A stretch of DNA of 64,000 nt from Streptomyces sp. SA15 (lineage in GTDB: Bacteria > Actinomycetota > Actinomycetes > Streptomycetales > Streptomycetaceae). The position numbers were made by a program, and so were the translations under genes. The notes under the pieces are model-generated. The model saw only the letters and a list, made by a program, of their open reading frames with translations. It did not search any database and was not told the origin of the DNA. Shown here piece by piece: positions 8,476 through 17,353 of this stretch. The stretch is taken from contig NZ_NTGE01000215.1 of assembly GCF_002291145.1 (NCBI RefSeq), forward strand, positions 1 to 64,000, in the 5' to 3' direction. Numbering within the stretch: the stretch's first letter is position 1; each line of letters starts with the position of its first letter.

Positions 8476-9110
8476 CCGCACCCCGGTCAGCCGCAGCGCC
8501 CTGCTGTGCGGCGGCACCGGACTCGGCCTCGGCCTTGCTCGCCGCACCCGCCCTCGCCGCGTGCGGCACCCCGCACTCCCAGCCTTTGGACGTACGACCC
8601 GCGGCCACCGACATCGTGACCCGCATGATGGCCCAGGCGTTGGCCGACGGCGACACTCCGGACCTGGCGGGCATCGTCATCGACCAGTTCCCCCGCGACG
8701 GTCCCAGGCGTTCGCCGAGCACCTGTTCACCGACCCGACCGAGACCGTGCGGCCTTTCCCCACAGCCACTACGCCGCCGCGGCCGAGCCGTGGTCAATCC
8801 GGTGGTTGCACACCATCGGTGATGAGCTCCCCGACCTCCTTGCCGCCATAGGCCTCAGGTTGCCGCGCCGAGGGCCCTGATCGCCGACCCGGTGCGTGCT
8901 TCGCGTTCGTAGAGGGCATCTGTGATGACCTGGCGCACGACAAGACGGCCGCGAGTCTCACCGCAGCCGCCGACACAGCGTGGCACCTGCTCACGCTTCT
9001 CCGCCCGGTTCCGCGCGATGAGCTGCTCTGCCGCTCCTCCCGTCACTTCACCGCCGGCAACGGGATCACATCGGTCGCCGCCACGGCGCTGCTGTACGGG
9101 GCCGGCCAAC
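8469..9110 (+). pseudogene. Decayed lipoprotein-like gene and adjoining fragment, family unknown
   Basis: An ATG at 8469 starts MTDRTPVSRSALLCGG and, after a frame change near 8530, continues as LAAPALAACGTPHS, a lipoprotein signal with the LAAC lipobox. The next recognisable coding stretches lie in yet other frames: PHSHYAAAAEPWSIRWLHTI near 8760-8875, then VEGICDDLAHDKTAASLTAA and RHFTAGNGITSVAATALLYG near 8910-9110. I do not recognise the family. The fragments keep good coding character, so the decay is probably recent. It sits just before the ABC operon promoter and may once have preceded that operon. Confidence 0.4.
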
Positions 9111-9128
9111 AGGCGCAAGCAATCGAAG

Positions 9129-9171
9129 GTTTAACCGTTTGTATTGACACTATTCGGGCGTGGGGCTAGCT
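9129..9171 (+). promoter_or_regulatory. Promoter of the sugar ABC operon with LacI-type operator over the -35 region
   Basis: TTGACA at 9143-9148 and TAGCTT at 9166-9171 are separated by 17 bases, a good vegetative promoter pattern. TTTAACCGTTTGTAT (9129-9143) is a LacI-type half-palindrome directly upstream, touching the -35 box. A better operator lies downstream at 9185-9202, so the promoter is bracketed by two sites, an arrangement that suits looping or cooperative repression. Confidence 0.6.
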
Positions 9172-9184
9172 TCCGAGTCCCAAA

Positions 9185-9202
9185 TGTTAAATCGTTTCAA
9201 CA
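9185..9202. promoter_or_regulatory. LacI-type operator in the ABC operon leader
   Basis: TGTTAAATCGTTTCAACA is the best conserved site of the set: TGTT/AACA outer arms, AA/TT inner arms and a central CG. It lies just downstream of the predicted start point and 21 bases before the translation start of the binding protein. Confidence 0.68.
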
Positions 9203-9223
9203 CGCCCTTCGAGTGGAGTGCTC

Positions 9224-10645
9224 GTGCCCCAGCTTCCCCGCCGCACCCAGCTGATCGGCGCCGCTCCGGCCGGCGCCGTGAGCCAGTTCCCCAGGCCGCC
9301 GGCAGGCCAACACATCAGCCGGCGCCGCTTCCTCACCAGTTCGGCGCTTGCGGCCGGTGGCGCGTTATCAGTGCCGCTGCTCGGAGCCTGCAACGCCAAC
9401 ACGGAGTCCGGCGACGGCAAGACCGTCCTGACCGTCATGTACAAGAACAACGAGCTGACGAAGGAGCAGATCGCCGACTTCGAGGCCAAGAACCCCGACA
9501 TAAAGATCAGCTTCATTGAGCACGACGAGACGCGGCTCAACGCGATGCTCGCCTCGAACAAACCGCCGGACTTCGTGCGCGGGCCGGCCGTCGGCAGTGC
9601 GCGGGCCAACGCGCAGGGGTTGGCCACCGAGCTGGACCCGTACCTGGACAAGAGCAGCGTGTTGAACAAGGAAGACCTGCTGCCTGTCAACGACAGCTTC
9701 CGGTGGGACGGCAAGCGGATCGGTCGTGGCCCGTACTACGGCCTCGTCAAGGACTGGAGCCAGGACGCGACGCTCTGGTACAACCGGGCGCTGTTCGAAG
9801 AGGCCAAGATCAAGCCGCTGAGCACGACCGAGCCGATCTCCTACGAGGAGCTGCTGGAGATCGGGAAGAAGCTGACCAAGAGAAGCGGCGGCAAGACCCG
9901 GGTCTACGGCCTCGGCGTGGAATGGGCATGGAACCTGTACGCGCCGATCTCGATGATGATTCTCCAGCAGGGCGGCGAGGTCTACAGCGCGGACCTGGCC
10001 GAGACCGACATGACCACGCCGGAGGCCCTGCGAGCGCTGCGGTGGTACGTCGACTTCGCCAAGGCCGGCGTCGGTCCCACCTCCCTCGACCCGGCGCCGG
10101 ACGGCGCCGATCTGTCGCTGTTCCTCGCCAAGCGGATGGCGATCACCCAAGACGGTTACTGGTTCGGCGGCAATTTCATCGAAGAGTCCGACGAGATCAA
10201 GAACAACATCGCGATGGCGCCTGCACCGGTGATGGGCGACAACCGGATCAGCCCGACGTACGTGGGATGGGGCGCCTACATCCCCGCGAAAGCCAAGCAC
10301 AAGGCCGAGGCCTGGAAACTCATGGAGTACTTCATGGCCGGGAAGCCGTCGAAGGAGCGGGCCAAGAGCGGCTGGGGCATTCCGGCCTTGGAGTCGCAGC
10401 TGGAGCTGATGCCGGAGGAACTGCCGTACCAGAAGCAGGCTTATCAGACGCAGCAGGCTGAGTTGAAGCACGCCGGGCAACTGCCCGACTCCCCCTACAT
10501 CGGCGGCGCCACCGCATGGGACCCGGTACTCGGCAAGCACCTTGAGCGGGCCATCAAGAACGAGGTCACCGTCGAGACCGCAGCCAAGGCGATCACCGAT
10601 GAGATCAACAAGTTGTTGAAGCAGGGCAAGGAGCAGATCGGCTAG
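9224..10645 (+). CDS. Extracellular sugar-binding lipoprotein of an ABC importer
   Basis: About 473 residues, family 1-type solute-binding protein. A Tat-like signal (ISRRRFLTSSALAAGGA) ends in a lipobox LLGAC, so the protein should be exported folded and anchored to the outer face of the membrane. The mature part begins KTVLTVMYKNNELTKEQIAD, as in oligosaccharide-binding proteins. The GTG at 9224 has GGAG six bases upstream; a GTG at 9218 is an alternative. It is followed directly by two permease genes with overlapping stops and starts, and the promoter carries LacI-type operators. The transported sugar is probably an arabino-, galacto- or rhamno-oligosaccharide released by the island's enzymes. 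No ATPase gene is present, as is usual where a shared MsiK-type ATPase serves many importers. Confidence 0.9.
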   Translation: MPQLPRRTQLIGAAPAGAVSQFPRPPAGQHISRRRFLTSSALAAGGALSVPLLGACNANTESGDGKTVLTVMYKNNELTKEQIADFEAKNPDIKISFIEHDETRLNAMLASNKPPDFVRGPAVGSARANAQGLATELDPYLDKSSVLNKEDLLPVNDSFRWDGKRIGRGPYYGLVKDWSQDATLWYNRALFEEAKIKPLSTTEPISYEELLEIGKKLTKRSGGKTRVYGLGVEWAWNLYAPISMMILQQGGEVYSADLAETDMTTPEALRALRWYVDFAKAGVGPTSLDPAPDGADLSLFLAKRMAITQDGYWFGGNFIEESDEIKNNIAMAPAPVMGDNRISPTYVGWGAYIPAKAKHKAEAWKLMEYFMAGKPSKERAKSGWGIPALESQLELMPEELPYQKQAYQTQQAELKHAGQLPDSPYIGGATAWDPVLGKHLERAIKNEVTVETAAKAITDEINKLLKQGKEQIG

Positions 10646-11598
10646 TGGCGGCCATGGCAACGAAAAGCGCGCGGCGCAGCAGGAAACGCTGGCAGCGGTA
10701 CTCCAGCCGGACCTTCTACCTGTTCGTCTCGCCGTGGCTGCTGGGCTTCGCGCTGCTCACGGCGCTACCGCTCGGCTACGCGTTAGCGATCAGCTTTACC
10801 AACTTCGACGGTCGCAGTCCGCGTTGGCGCTGGGTGGGCTGGCGCAACTACGCCGAGATATTTGGCGACGCGGATGCCCTCGCCAGCCTGTTCCGCACCC
10901 TCGCGTTCACTGCGATCGCGGTGCCGCTCATGGTGGTCGGCGGGCTCGGCCTGGCGGTGCTGCTCAACCAGCGGCTGAAGGCGGTCGGCCTGTTCCGGGC
11001 GATCTTCTTCCTGCCATCGGTCGTCCCGGTGGTCGCCACAGCCATCATGTGGAAGCTGATCTTCAACCGGGACGTCGGCATCCTCAACGAGATTCTCGAT
11101 CTGATCAGCATCCCTCCGATCGCCTGGCTGGTCGACCCGAACGCGTTCTACGCGCTGGTCATCCTTATCCTGTGGGGACTCGGCGGCGGGATGGTGATCA
11201 TGCTTGCCGCCCTGCAGGGCGTACCGGCTGAACTGGAAGAGGCGGCGGTCACCGACGGCGCCAACCGCTGGCAGGTGTTCCGGCACGTCACCGTTCCGAT
11301 GATCTCGCCGGTCATCTTCTTCCAGGTGGTGACCGGCATCATCTTCACCTTTCAGATCGTCATTCAGCCGCTGCTGCTCGCGCAGACGGGCCAGGTCGGC
11401 CAGGTGACTCACGTGCCGAAGAGCACCCACCTGTTCATGGTGCAGGTCTACGAGGAGTTCTTCGCCAACAATCGCTACGGCTACGGCTCCGCGATGCTGT
11501 GGGTGTTCTTCCTGGTCATCCTGGTCGTCACGCTCATCGTGCTGCGCTCCAGCCGGCTGTGGGTGCATTACGAGGTCGACAGTGAGGCTGAACGATGA
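10645..11598 (+). CDS. Sugar ABC transporter permease, MalF type
   Basis: 317 residues with about six membrane segments, starting near SRTFYLFVSPWLLGFALLTA. The inner-membrane EAA loop that contacts the ATPase is visible as ELEEAAVTDGANRWQVFRHV. The GTG start shares a base with the stop of the binding-protein gene (TAGTG); an ATG three codons later is an alternative. It forms the channel with the next permease for import of the ligand of the upstream binding protein. Confidence 0.92.
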   Translation: MAAMATKSARRSRKRWQRYSSRTFYLFVSPWLLGFALLTALPLGYALAISFTNFDGRSPRWRWVGWRNYAEIFGDADALASLFRTLAFTAIAVPLMVVGGLGLAVLLNQRLKAVGLFRAIFFLPSVVPVVATAIMWKLIFNRDVGILNEILDLISIPPIAWLVDPNAFYALVILILWGLGGGMVIMLAALQGVPAELEEAAVTDGANRWQVFRHVTVPMISPVIFFQVVTGIIFTFQIVIQPLLLAQTGQVGQVTHVPKSTHLFMVQVYEEFFANNRYGYGSAMLWVFFLVILVVTLIVLRSSRLWVHYEVDSEAER

Positions 11599-12488
11599 CG
11601 CAGACCACCGCTGCCACGCCGCCCGCCGTCAGCACACCGCCGGCTACCCGGCGCCGGCGCCCACGCCGCCGGGGCAACGCGGCGCGCACCTACCTGATCC
11701 TGATGGCGCTCGCGGTACTTTTCGTTGGTCCGTTCGTCTGGCTTCTGCTTGCCGCGTTGAAGACCAAGGCGGAATGGGTGACGATCCCGGCGAAGATCCT
11801 GCCGGAGGAACCGCAGTGGGGGAATTTCACGCAGGCCCTCACCGAGATCAACTTCCCGGCGTACCTGGGGAACTCGGCGTTCCTGTCGTTCATGTTCGCG
11901 ACTCTTGTGACGTTGTCCAGCGCGGCGGTCGGGTTTGGCTTCGCCCGCCTGCGTGGGCGCGGCAAACGCCCGCTGTTCGTGGTGGTGCTGTCCACCATGA
12001 TGCTGCCGCAGATCCTCACCCTGATCCCGACGTACGTGCTGTTCGCCAGGGTGGGACTGGTCAACACGTACTGGCCATGGGTGATGTGGGGCCTCGCGGC
12101 GTCGCCATTCCTGGTGTTCTTGTTCCGCCAGTTCTTCGCCGCCATCCCCGCCGAACTGGAGGAGGCGGCGATCATCGACGGGTGCGGGTACGGCCGGATC
12201 TTCGTGCAGATCTTCCTGCCGCTGTCCCGGCCCGTGCTGTTGACTTCGTTTCTGCTCTCGTTCACCTGGACCTGGGGCGATTGGATCGCTCCGGCCCTGT
12301 TCCTCGATCCCGACCAGACCACACTGTCGGTCGCTATCGCCTCGTTCTACCTCGACCCTCATGGCAACCCCGACGCCACGGTGCAGGCGGCCGCCGCCAC
12401 CCTGTACGTCGTACCCGTCCTGGTGATCTTCCTGTTCGCTCAGCGCTACTTCATCCGCGGCGTCGTCAGTTCGGGCTTGAAGGGATAA
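11595..12488 (+). CDS. Sugar ABC transporter permease, MalG type
   Basis: 297 residues, beginning with a basic cytoplasmic tail (RRRRPRRRGNAARTY) and followed by about six membrane segments. The EAA loop reads ELEEAAIIDGCGYGRIFVQI. The ATG overlaps the previous stop (ATGA), which indicates translational coupling. It pairs with the preceding MalF-type permease, and a hairpin 22 bases past the stop probably ends the transcript. Confidence 0.92.
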   Translation: MTQTTAATPPAVSTPPATRRRRPRRRGNAARTYLILMALAVLFVGPFVWLLLAALKTKAEWVTIPAKILPEEPQWGNFTQALTEINFPAYLGNSAFLSFMFATLVTLSSAAVGFGFARLRGRGKRPLFVVVLSTMMLPQILTLIPTYVLFARVGLVNTYWPWVMWGLAASPFLVFLFRQFFAAIPAELEEAAIIDGCGYGRIFVQIFLPLSRPVLLTSFLLSFTWTWGDWIAPALFLDPDQTTLSVAIASFYLDPHGNPDATVQAAAATLYVVPVLVIFLFAQRYFIRGVVSSGLKG

Positions 12489-12510
12489 ACCTCGATACGC
12501 CTGGTTCTGG

Positions 12511-12531
12511 CGGTCGCGGATGGCGCGACCG
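12511..12531 (+). terminator. Hairpin after the ABC operon
   Basis: CGGTCGCG and CGCGACCG form a perfect 8-bp stem around a 5-base loop, 22 bases downstream of the last permease stop. There is no T run, as is common in high-GC actinobacteria. Confidence 0.55.
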
Positions 12532-12672
12532 TCTGATCCACCGCATCCGCCGTGAACGCGACCGCGGCCCATGCCACGGCCGCCGCAAAGGCTTCACCGA
12601 GTCCGAAGACGCCCGCCTGCTGGACACTGCCCACCCGACCTCACGCCGCCATACCCCCGCTAATGAAGATCC

Positions 12673-14076
12673 CTATATCGGGTCGACGCCGTCAATGGTC
12701 GGCACGACCGGTCGGATGCTGCCATCGGCATTGAAGTACAGGCGGTCGATCATGGTTTCGCGGTGGGTGCCGTCGCCGTTCGGGATGGCGAAGCGGTGGT
12801 AGGCGATGTACCACTGGTCGGTGCCGGGGACCTGGACGACCGAGTGGTGACCGGTGGCCTTGATGCCTTGGCTCAGGTCCTTCTGGAGGATCGTCCCGAC
12901 GCGGTTGCTCCAGGGCCCGGTCGGTGAGGAGCCGGTGGCGTAGGCGACCCGGTAGTCCTCTGAGCGGGTGTCGTTCTCCGACCACATGAAGTAGTACGTG
13001 TTGCCGCGCCTGGCGACGAAGCTGCCCTCGTTGTAGTTCGCTGGCCGGTAGGTGCGCACCTGCGAGGAGTTGAACGAGACCATGTCGCTGTTCAGCGGCA
13101 CCTGGTGCGAGGAGCCCTGGCCCCAGTACAGGTACGACCTGCCGTCGGCGTCGGTGAATACGGCCGGGTCGATCATCTGGCCCGCATAGGAGCCGGCCGG
13201 CACGAGCGGCTTGCCGAGGGCGTCGCGGAACGGGCCGGTGGGTGAGTCGGCCACCGCCACACCCAGGTGCTTGCGGGTGTCGCCGCTGGCGCGACCGGCC
13301 GAGAAGTAGAAGTAGTACTTGCCGTTCTTCTCGGCGATGCCCGGGGCCCAGGCCGAGTTGTCCGCCCATGCGATGTCGCTGTCGACGTCCAGGATCACGC
13401 CGTGGTCGGTCCAGTTGACCAGGTCCTTGGAGGAGAAGGCCCGGAACTGGGTGCCCGACCAGCCGGCGAAGCCGTCGGTGGTCGCGTAGAGGTAGTACGT
13501 GTCGCCGAACCGCACGATGTTGGGGTCGGCGAACAGCCCCGGGATCGCGGGGTTCGACACCGTGTTCAGCTCCCACTGCTGGTTGGTCCCGGTGCCGCAG
13601 GTCTGCTGCCGGAGGCGGGTGCCGTTGGCGGTCGAGGCGCCCGGGACCTCGAGGCATTTGCCGGAATGCCGCGCCATCAGCCGGGTGTGGTCGGCGCCGG
13701 TGTTCTCGACCTTCCACTGCTGGTTGGTCCTGGAGGAGCACGACCACTGGATGACCGCCGCGTTGTCGGCGGCAGAGGCACCCGAGACGTCCAGGCACTT
13801 GCCGGAGTGGCGGGCGGCGAGCTGCACATACCCGTTACCGAGGTCGCGGATGCGCCACAGCTGATTCAGCCCGTCATTGCACGTGTACTGGCCGACCTCG
13901 GCGCCGTCGTCCGTCGAGGCGCTGACGACGTCGGCGCACTTGCCCGAATGCCGGGCGATCAGCTCGACCGAGGTCCCGTCGGTCAGATGGTGGGCGGCCG
14001 CCGCCGGGGAGACGGTGGTGAGGGCCAACCCGAGGCCGAGTATGCCGGTGAGCGCCGTTCTGCCTGCCGTTCGCAT
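12673..14076 (-). CDS. Secreted GH43 glycosidase with N-terminal ricin-B lectin module
   Basis: 467 residues: signal peptide (about 1-28), three beta-trefoil repeats (about 35-170, each with ARHSGKC and a QLW or QQW end), then a five-bladed GH43 domain. Likely catalytic residues are D184 (FADPNIV), D303 (IDPAVF) and E350 (YNEGSF). GH43 enzymes act on arabinan, arabinoxylan or galactan side chains; subfamily and linkage cannot be fixed by eye. The lectin module probably anchors it to galactose- or arabinose-rich polymer. It is the last gene of the leftward array and is separated from GH30 by 40 bases. It converges on the ABC operon. Confidence 0.88.
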   Translation of the reverse strand: MRTAGRTALTGILGLGLALTTVSPAAAAHHLTDGTSVELIARHSGKCADVVSASTDDGAEVGQYTCNDGLNQLWRIRDLGNGYVQLAARHSGKCLDVSGASAADNAAVIQWSCSSRTNQQWKVENTGADHTRLMARHSGKCLEVPGASTANGTRLRQQTCGTGTNQQWELNTVSNPAIPGLFADPNIVRFGDTYYLYATTDGFAGWSGTQFRAFSSKDLVNWTDHGVILDVDSDIAWADNSAWAPGIAEKNGKYYFYFSAGRASGDTRKHLGVAVADSPTGPFRDALGKPLVPAGSYAGQMIDPAVFTDADGRSYLYWGQGSSHQVPLNSDMVSFNSSQVRTYRPANYNEGSFVARRGNTYYFMWSENDTRSEDYRVAYATGSSPTGPWSNRVGTILQKDLSQGIKATGHHSVVQVPGTDQWYIAYHRFAIPNGDGTHRETMIDRLYFNADGSIRPVVPTIDGVDPI

Positions 14077-14116
14077 GACAACTCCTGAAGGTGTGATCGG
14101 AGGAATGCGGGTGCTG

Positions 14117-15907
14117 TCAGCCCGGGGCGAGTTCGACGTAGTCGAGGTTGGGCAGACCGCCGGCGCCGGTGGGGTTGAAGCGGATGATGTTGCTGCCCTC
14201 GCCGACGTTGACGGTCAGCGTCTTCGAAATCCACCTGGACCATGCGCCCGTGCCCTCGAACGACACCTGCTGGACTCGCGTGCCGTTGACGATGAGATCC
14301 GCGGGCCGGGCCGTCGTGGTGCCATTGGCGAACCTGACCGCGATGGTGGCGGTGCCCGCGCTGGCCGCGTTCACGGTGAACTGTGCATAGGCGCCGGCGG
14401 CGTTGTCACCGTTGCAGAATCCGGTGCCCGAATAGCCGGGCCAGTCGGCGTCGATGGTGCCGCTGCACACCGCCGGCGCCGACTCCGCCTCGTACCGCGA
14501 GGCGGAGTCGCTGCCCCGCACGACGTAGGTGACGGCCGACCGCGCCGGCACGGTTGCGGTGAAAGCACCGTCCGTCACGGCAAGCGCGGGCTGAGCCGTC
14601 ATGCTGTTGCCGCCGTTCGTGAGGTACGGCGTCGCCATGCCGCCGCCGATACCGGTGTTCCGCAAGGAGAACGTGACCTCGTTGGCGCTCGTTGCCGCGT
14701 TGAGGGCGACCATGACCACGGTGCCGTCCGTGTTGCGGAAGGAGGATATGCGCAGATTCCTGTCCGATGTCGATGCTGAGATTCGGGTCGCGCCCGGACG
14801 AATGAACCGGCTGTAGTTGGCCATCGCCCATAGCCGCTTGGACACGCGGTAGGCATCGCCATCGAGCTGGATGAAGCCGCGGGTGGCCCCGGTGGATGCG
14901 CCATACCAGTACACGTAGGCGTTGACGTTGCCACCGGTCAGCGCCGTGTGAATCTCATTGGCCACCCGGTATCCGTCGTAGCCGCTGCCGTCGTCCCAGG
15001 CTTCGTTCCACGTGGTGCCGTCCGGTGACCACTCGGACATCCACGTTGGTTTCGATGTGGGCAGGGGTGTGCTCGGGTAGCTGCCGTACGAGTGACCCGT
15101 GTGCAGGTCGACCAGCCCGCGTGCTGTGCTGTCGGCCTCGATCGCATGGGTATAGGTTTTCTGCCCGTCCCAGCCGACCACATCGCAGCACGCCATCTTC
15201 AGCCCATTGGCGTCCGCGATCGGCCCGATGACCCTGCTGAACTCCACCGCTTGCGCCGGCGTCAGCCGCATCGACGAATAATCGGTGGTCCAGTTCGGCT
15301 CGTTGGTGAAACCCAGATCGGTGATGGCGATCCCTTCCTGGGCGTAGAACTTGGCGAACTGCACCAGATAATTCGCGTAGGCGCGCCGCCAGTCGCCGCC
15401 GGCGCACGAAGCGCCCGACAGCCCGCACAGCGTGCCGCCGTTGGTGTCGCTGCCGTTGGTCTTCATGTAACCCGGCGCACTCCACGCGTCGGCGTAGAAC
15501 CGGTTGACCCCGTAAGCCTTCGCCTGTTGCGCCAGCCAGACCTGGCCATCGTCGTTGCCGTTCCACACATAACGCGGTGTCGCGTTCGGACCACCGGGAT
15601 TCACCGGCTGGATGGAGCCGGGGCCGGAGGCGATCCCCAGCCGCAGGATCGACAGCCCCGCACCGGTGGAACGCGACAACAGCAGGTCCAGGACCTCCTG
15701 TTGCTTCTGGGCCGACAGTCCCTGCGATCCGCGCATGATTGCCGAACGGCCGAAGAATTCGGAGAAGCCAAAGCCATCGATCTTCTGGTATTCGGTCGAG
15801 CCGTTCACGGTCACCGTTGCGGCCGCCGGAGCCGGGGGTTCGATCGCGGCAGTGCCGGCGACAGCCGTTATCATCGCGGCCATCACGGCGAGCAGTCGAC
15901 TTCTCAT
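14117..15907 (-). CDS. Secreted GH30 glycosidase with C-terminal CBM35-like module
   Basis: 596 residues. Signal peptide about 1-30, then a GH30 (beta/alpha)8 barrel with side beta-structure opening QKIDGFGFSEFFGRS. The acid/base is E203 (FTNEPNW) and the nucleophile E292 (TWMSEWSP). The last 130 residues (YEAESAPAVC to the end) form a CBM35/CBM6-type sandwich. The opening resembles xylan-active GH30 groups more than the GH30_5 galactanase at 32876, but the subfamily is uncertain. The start at 15907 follows TGAGGTTGCC. It lies 7 bases after the GH62 gene, so the two are cotranscribed; arabinoxylan would suit a GH62 plus GH30 pair. Confidence 0.85.
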   Translation of the reverse strand: MRSRLLAVMAAMITAVAGTAAIEPPAPAAATVTVNGSTEYQKIDGFGFSEFFGRSAIMRGSQGLSAQKQQEVLDLLLSRSTGAGLSILRLGIASGPGSIQPVNPGGPNATPRYVWNGNDDGQVWLAQQAKAYGVNRFYADAWSAPGYMKTNGSDTNGGTLCGLSGASCAGGDWRRAYANYLVQFAKFYAQEGIAITDLGFTNEPNWTTDYSSMRLTPAQAVEFSRVIGPIADANGLKMACCDVVGWDGQKTYTHAIEADSTARGLVDLHTGHSYGSYPSTPLPTSKPTWMSEWSPDGTTWNEAWDDGSGYDGYRVANEIHTALTGGNVNAYVYWYGASTGATRGFIQLDGDAYRVSKRLWAMANYSRFIRPGATRISASTSDRNLRISSFRNTDGTVVMVALNAATSANEVTFSLRNTGIGGGMATPYLTNGGNSMTAQPALAVTDGAFTATVPARSAVTYVVRGSDSASRYEAESAPAVCSGTIDADWPGYSGTGFCNGDNAAGAYAQFTVNAASAGTATIAVRFANGTTTARPADLIVNGTRVQQVSFEGTGAWSRWISKTLTVNVGEGSNIIRFNPTGAGGLPNLDYVELAPG

Positions 15908-15914
15908 GGCAACC

Positions 15915-17348
15915 TCAGCAGGTCGAGTTCGTTTGGGTGAGCAGGCCGAGCCGCCACGGCAGCAGGCTGTACGGGTCGCCGGCATTCGGGTCTTTGCCCT
16001 GATACAGGTACCGCATCCCGCACGGGCTGATGGGCAGTGTCTGGTCGATGCCGTTGCGGATCATCTCGCCATGGCTGATGTCACGCGTCCACGTCGTGCC
16101 GCTGAATGTCACGTTCGCCGCGCCGGCGAACGGACTGGCCTCTGTCACGGCCAGCGCCGTCCACGGTCCGGTGATGGCCGGTGACGTCCACGAGCGGAAG
16201 TAGCGCTTGCCGCCGGAGCCGATCGCCTCGACTATGAGCAGATATTGCGAGCTCGCTGAGCGGTATACGTTGGCCGCTTCCCACAGCGGATATCGAGCGC
16301 TGTCCTGCATGGCGATGACGGTGTTACCCAAGCCGTTGGGGAAGTTTGACAGTGAGGTCTCCGACCGGTACAGGTGGCCGTTGGCGTCGGAGGAGAACAG
16401 GTAACATTTCGCGCTGTCGCAGATCACCCAGAAGTCGACCCAGTAACCGTTGCCGATGTTGTCCCTGATGATCTGCGGCATTCCGTCGGCGTAGAAAGGC
16501 TTCGGCGCGCTCCACGACCGCGGGTTGCTGATGTCGGACGTCGTCGAGTACGCCGCGTTCGATCCGGTCTGGAAGACGAGATACCACTTTTGCTGCGGCG
16601 CGAAGTAGAATACCTGGGGCGCCGCTTTGTAGCCGCCGCCGATCGCGGTCTGATCGAGGTAGTGCTGCGTGGCAGAATTCGCCTGCGACCAGTCGGTGAA
16701 GTTCAGATACACCATGCTGTATGCGCCACTTTGGTTGGTGGTCGTGGCGAAGACGTGATAGCGGCCGTTGTGGTACACGACCGACGGATCCTTGAGTGCG
16801 CGGATGTTGTGCGTCGCATCGGATTTCGGCGAGATGAGTATCCCGCTGGAGCTCCACTGGAAACTGCCCGGAAGCCCGCCCCCGAGATTGAAGTCCAGAT
16901 AGTCGATGTTGGGCAGCCCGGTGGCGGCAGCCGACCTGATCCGGATGATGTGGTCTCCGGCGCTCACCGGCACCGTGAGCGTTTTCGTCGTCCAGGACGA
17001 CCAAGAACCGGTGGGTTCGAACGAGACACTTTGGACGGTCGCGCCGTCGACCAGAACGTCTGCCGGGCGCGCGGTTGTTCCACCGTTGGCGAAGCGTATG
17101 CCGAGCGTGGCTGTGCCCGCCGTCGCCACGCTCACGGCAAATTGTGCGTGCGCCCCGACGGCATTGTCCGTGTTGCAGAAGCCGCTGCCGGAGAACCCGG
17201 ACCAGTTCGCATCGATGGTGCCGACGCAACTGGCGGCGGCGCTCTCCGCCTCGTACCGCGCCGCCGCCGCGTGCGCCGAATTCCCTTGTGCCACAACGAA
17301 CGTACTGATGAGCAGGCATAAGCCCGCGATGGCAGACTTCAGTCGCAT
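15915..17348 (-). CDS. Secreted GH62 alpha-L-arabinofuranosidase with N-terminal CBM35-like module
   Basis: 477 residues: signal peptide (about 1-29), a CBM35/CBM6-type module (about 30-152), then a GH62 domain opening GSFQWSSSGILISPKSDATH. Likely catalytic residues are D187 (LKDPSV), D305 (YWVDFWVI) and E357 (PLWEAANVYR), matching the GH62 base, pKa modulator and acid. GH62 enzymes remove arabinose from singly substituted xylose in arabinoxylan and from arabinan. The family call is strong. The gene starts 5 bases after the stop of the GH43/CBM42 gene, which indicates cotranscription. Confidence 0.93.
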   Translation of the reverse strand: MRLKSAIAGLCLLISTFVVAQGNSAHAAAARYEAESAAASCVGTIDANWSGFSGSGFCNTDNAVGAHAQFAVSVATAGTATLGIRFANGGTTARPADVLVDGATVQSVSFEPTGSWSSWTTKTLTVPVSAGDHIIRIRSAAATGLPNIDYLDFNLGGGLPGSFQWSSSGILISPKSDATHNIRALKDPSVVYHNGRYHVFATTTNQSGAYSMVYLNFTDWSQANSATQHYLDQTAIGGGYKAAPQVFYFAPQQKWYLVFQTGSNAAYSTTSDISNPRSWSAPKPFYADGMPQIIRDNIGNGYWVDFWVICDSAKCYLFSSDANGHLYRSETSLSNFPNGLGNTVIAMQDSARYPLWEAANVYRSASSQYLLIVEAIGSGGKRYFRSWTSPAITGPWTALAVTEASPFAGAANVTFSGTTWTRDISHGEMIRNGIDQTLPISPCGMRYLYQGKDPNAGDPYSLLPWRLGLLTQTNSTC

Positions 17349-17353
17349 GACGG

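Noticed and set aside
14117..15907. Calling this GH30 an endo-beta-1,6-galactanase like the one at 32876
   Set aside because: The GWGTSLAWWA opening of GH30_5 is absent and the N-terminal motif differs, so a different subfamily is more likely.
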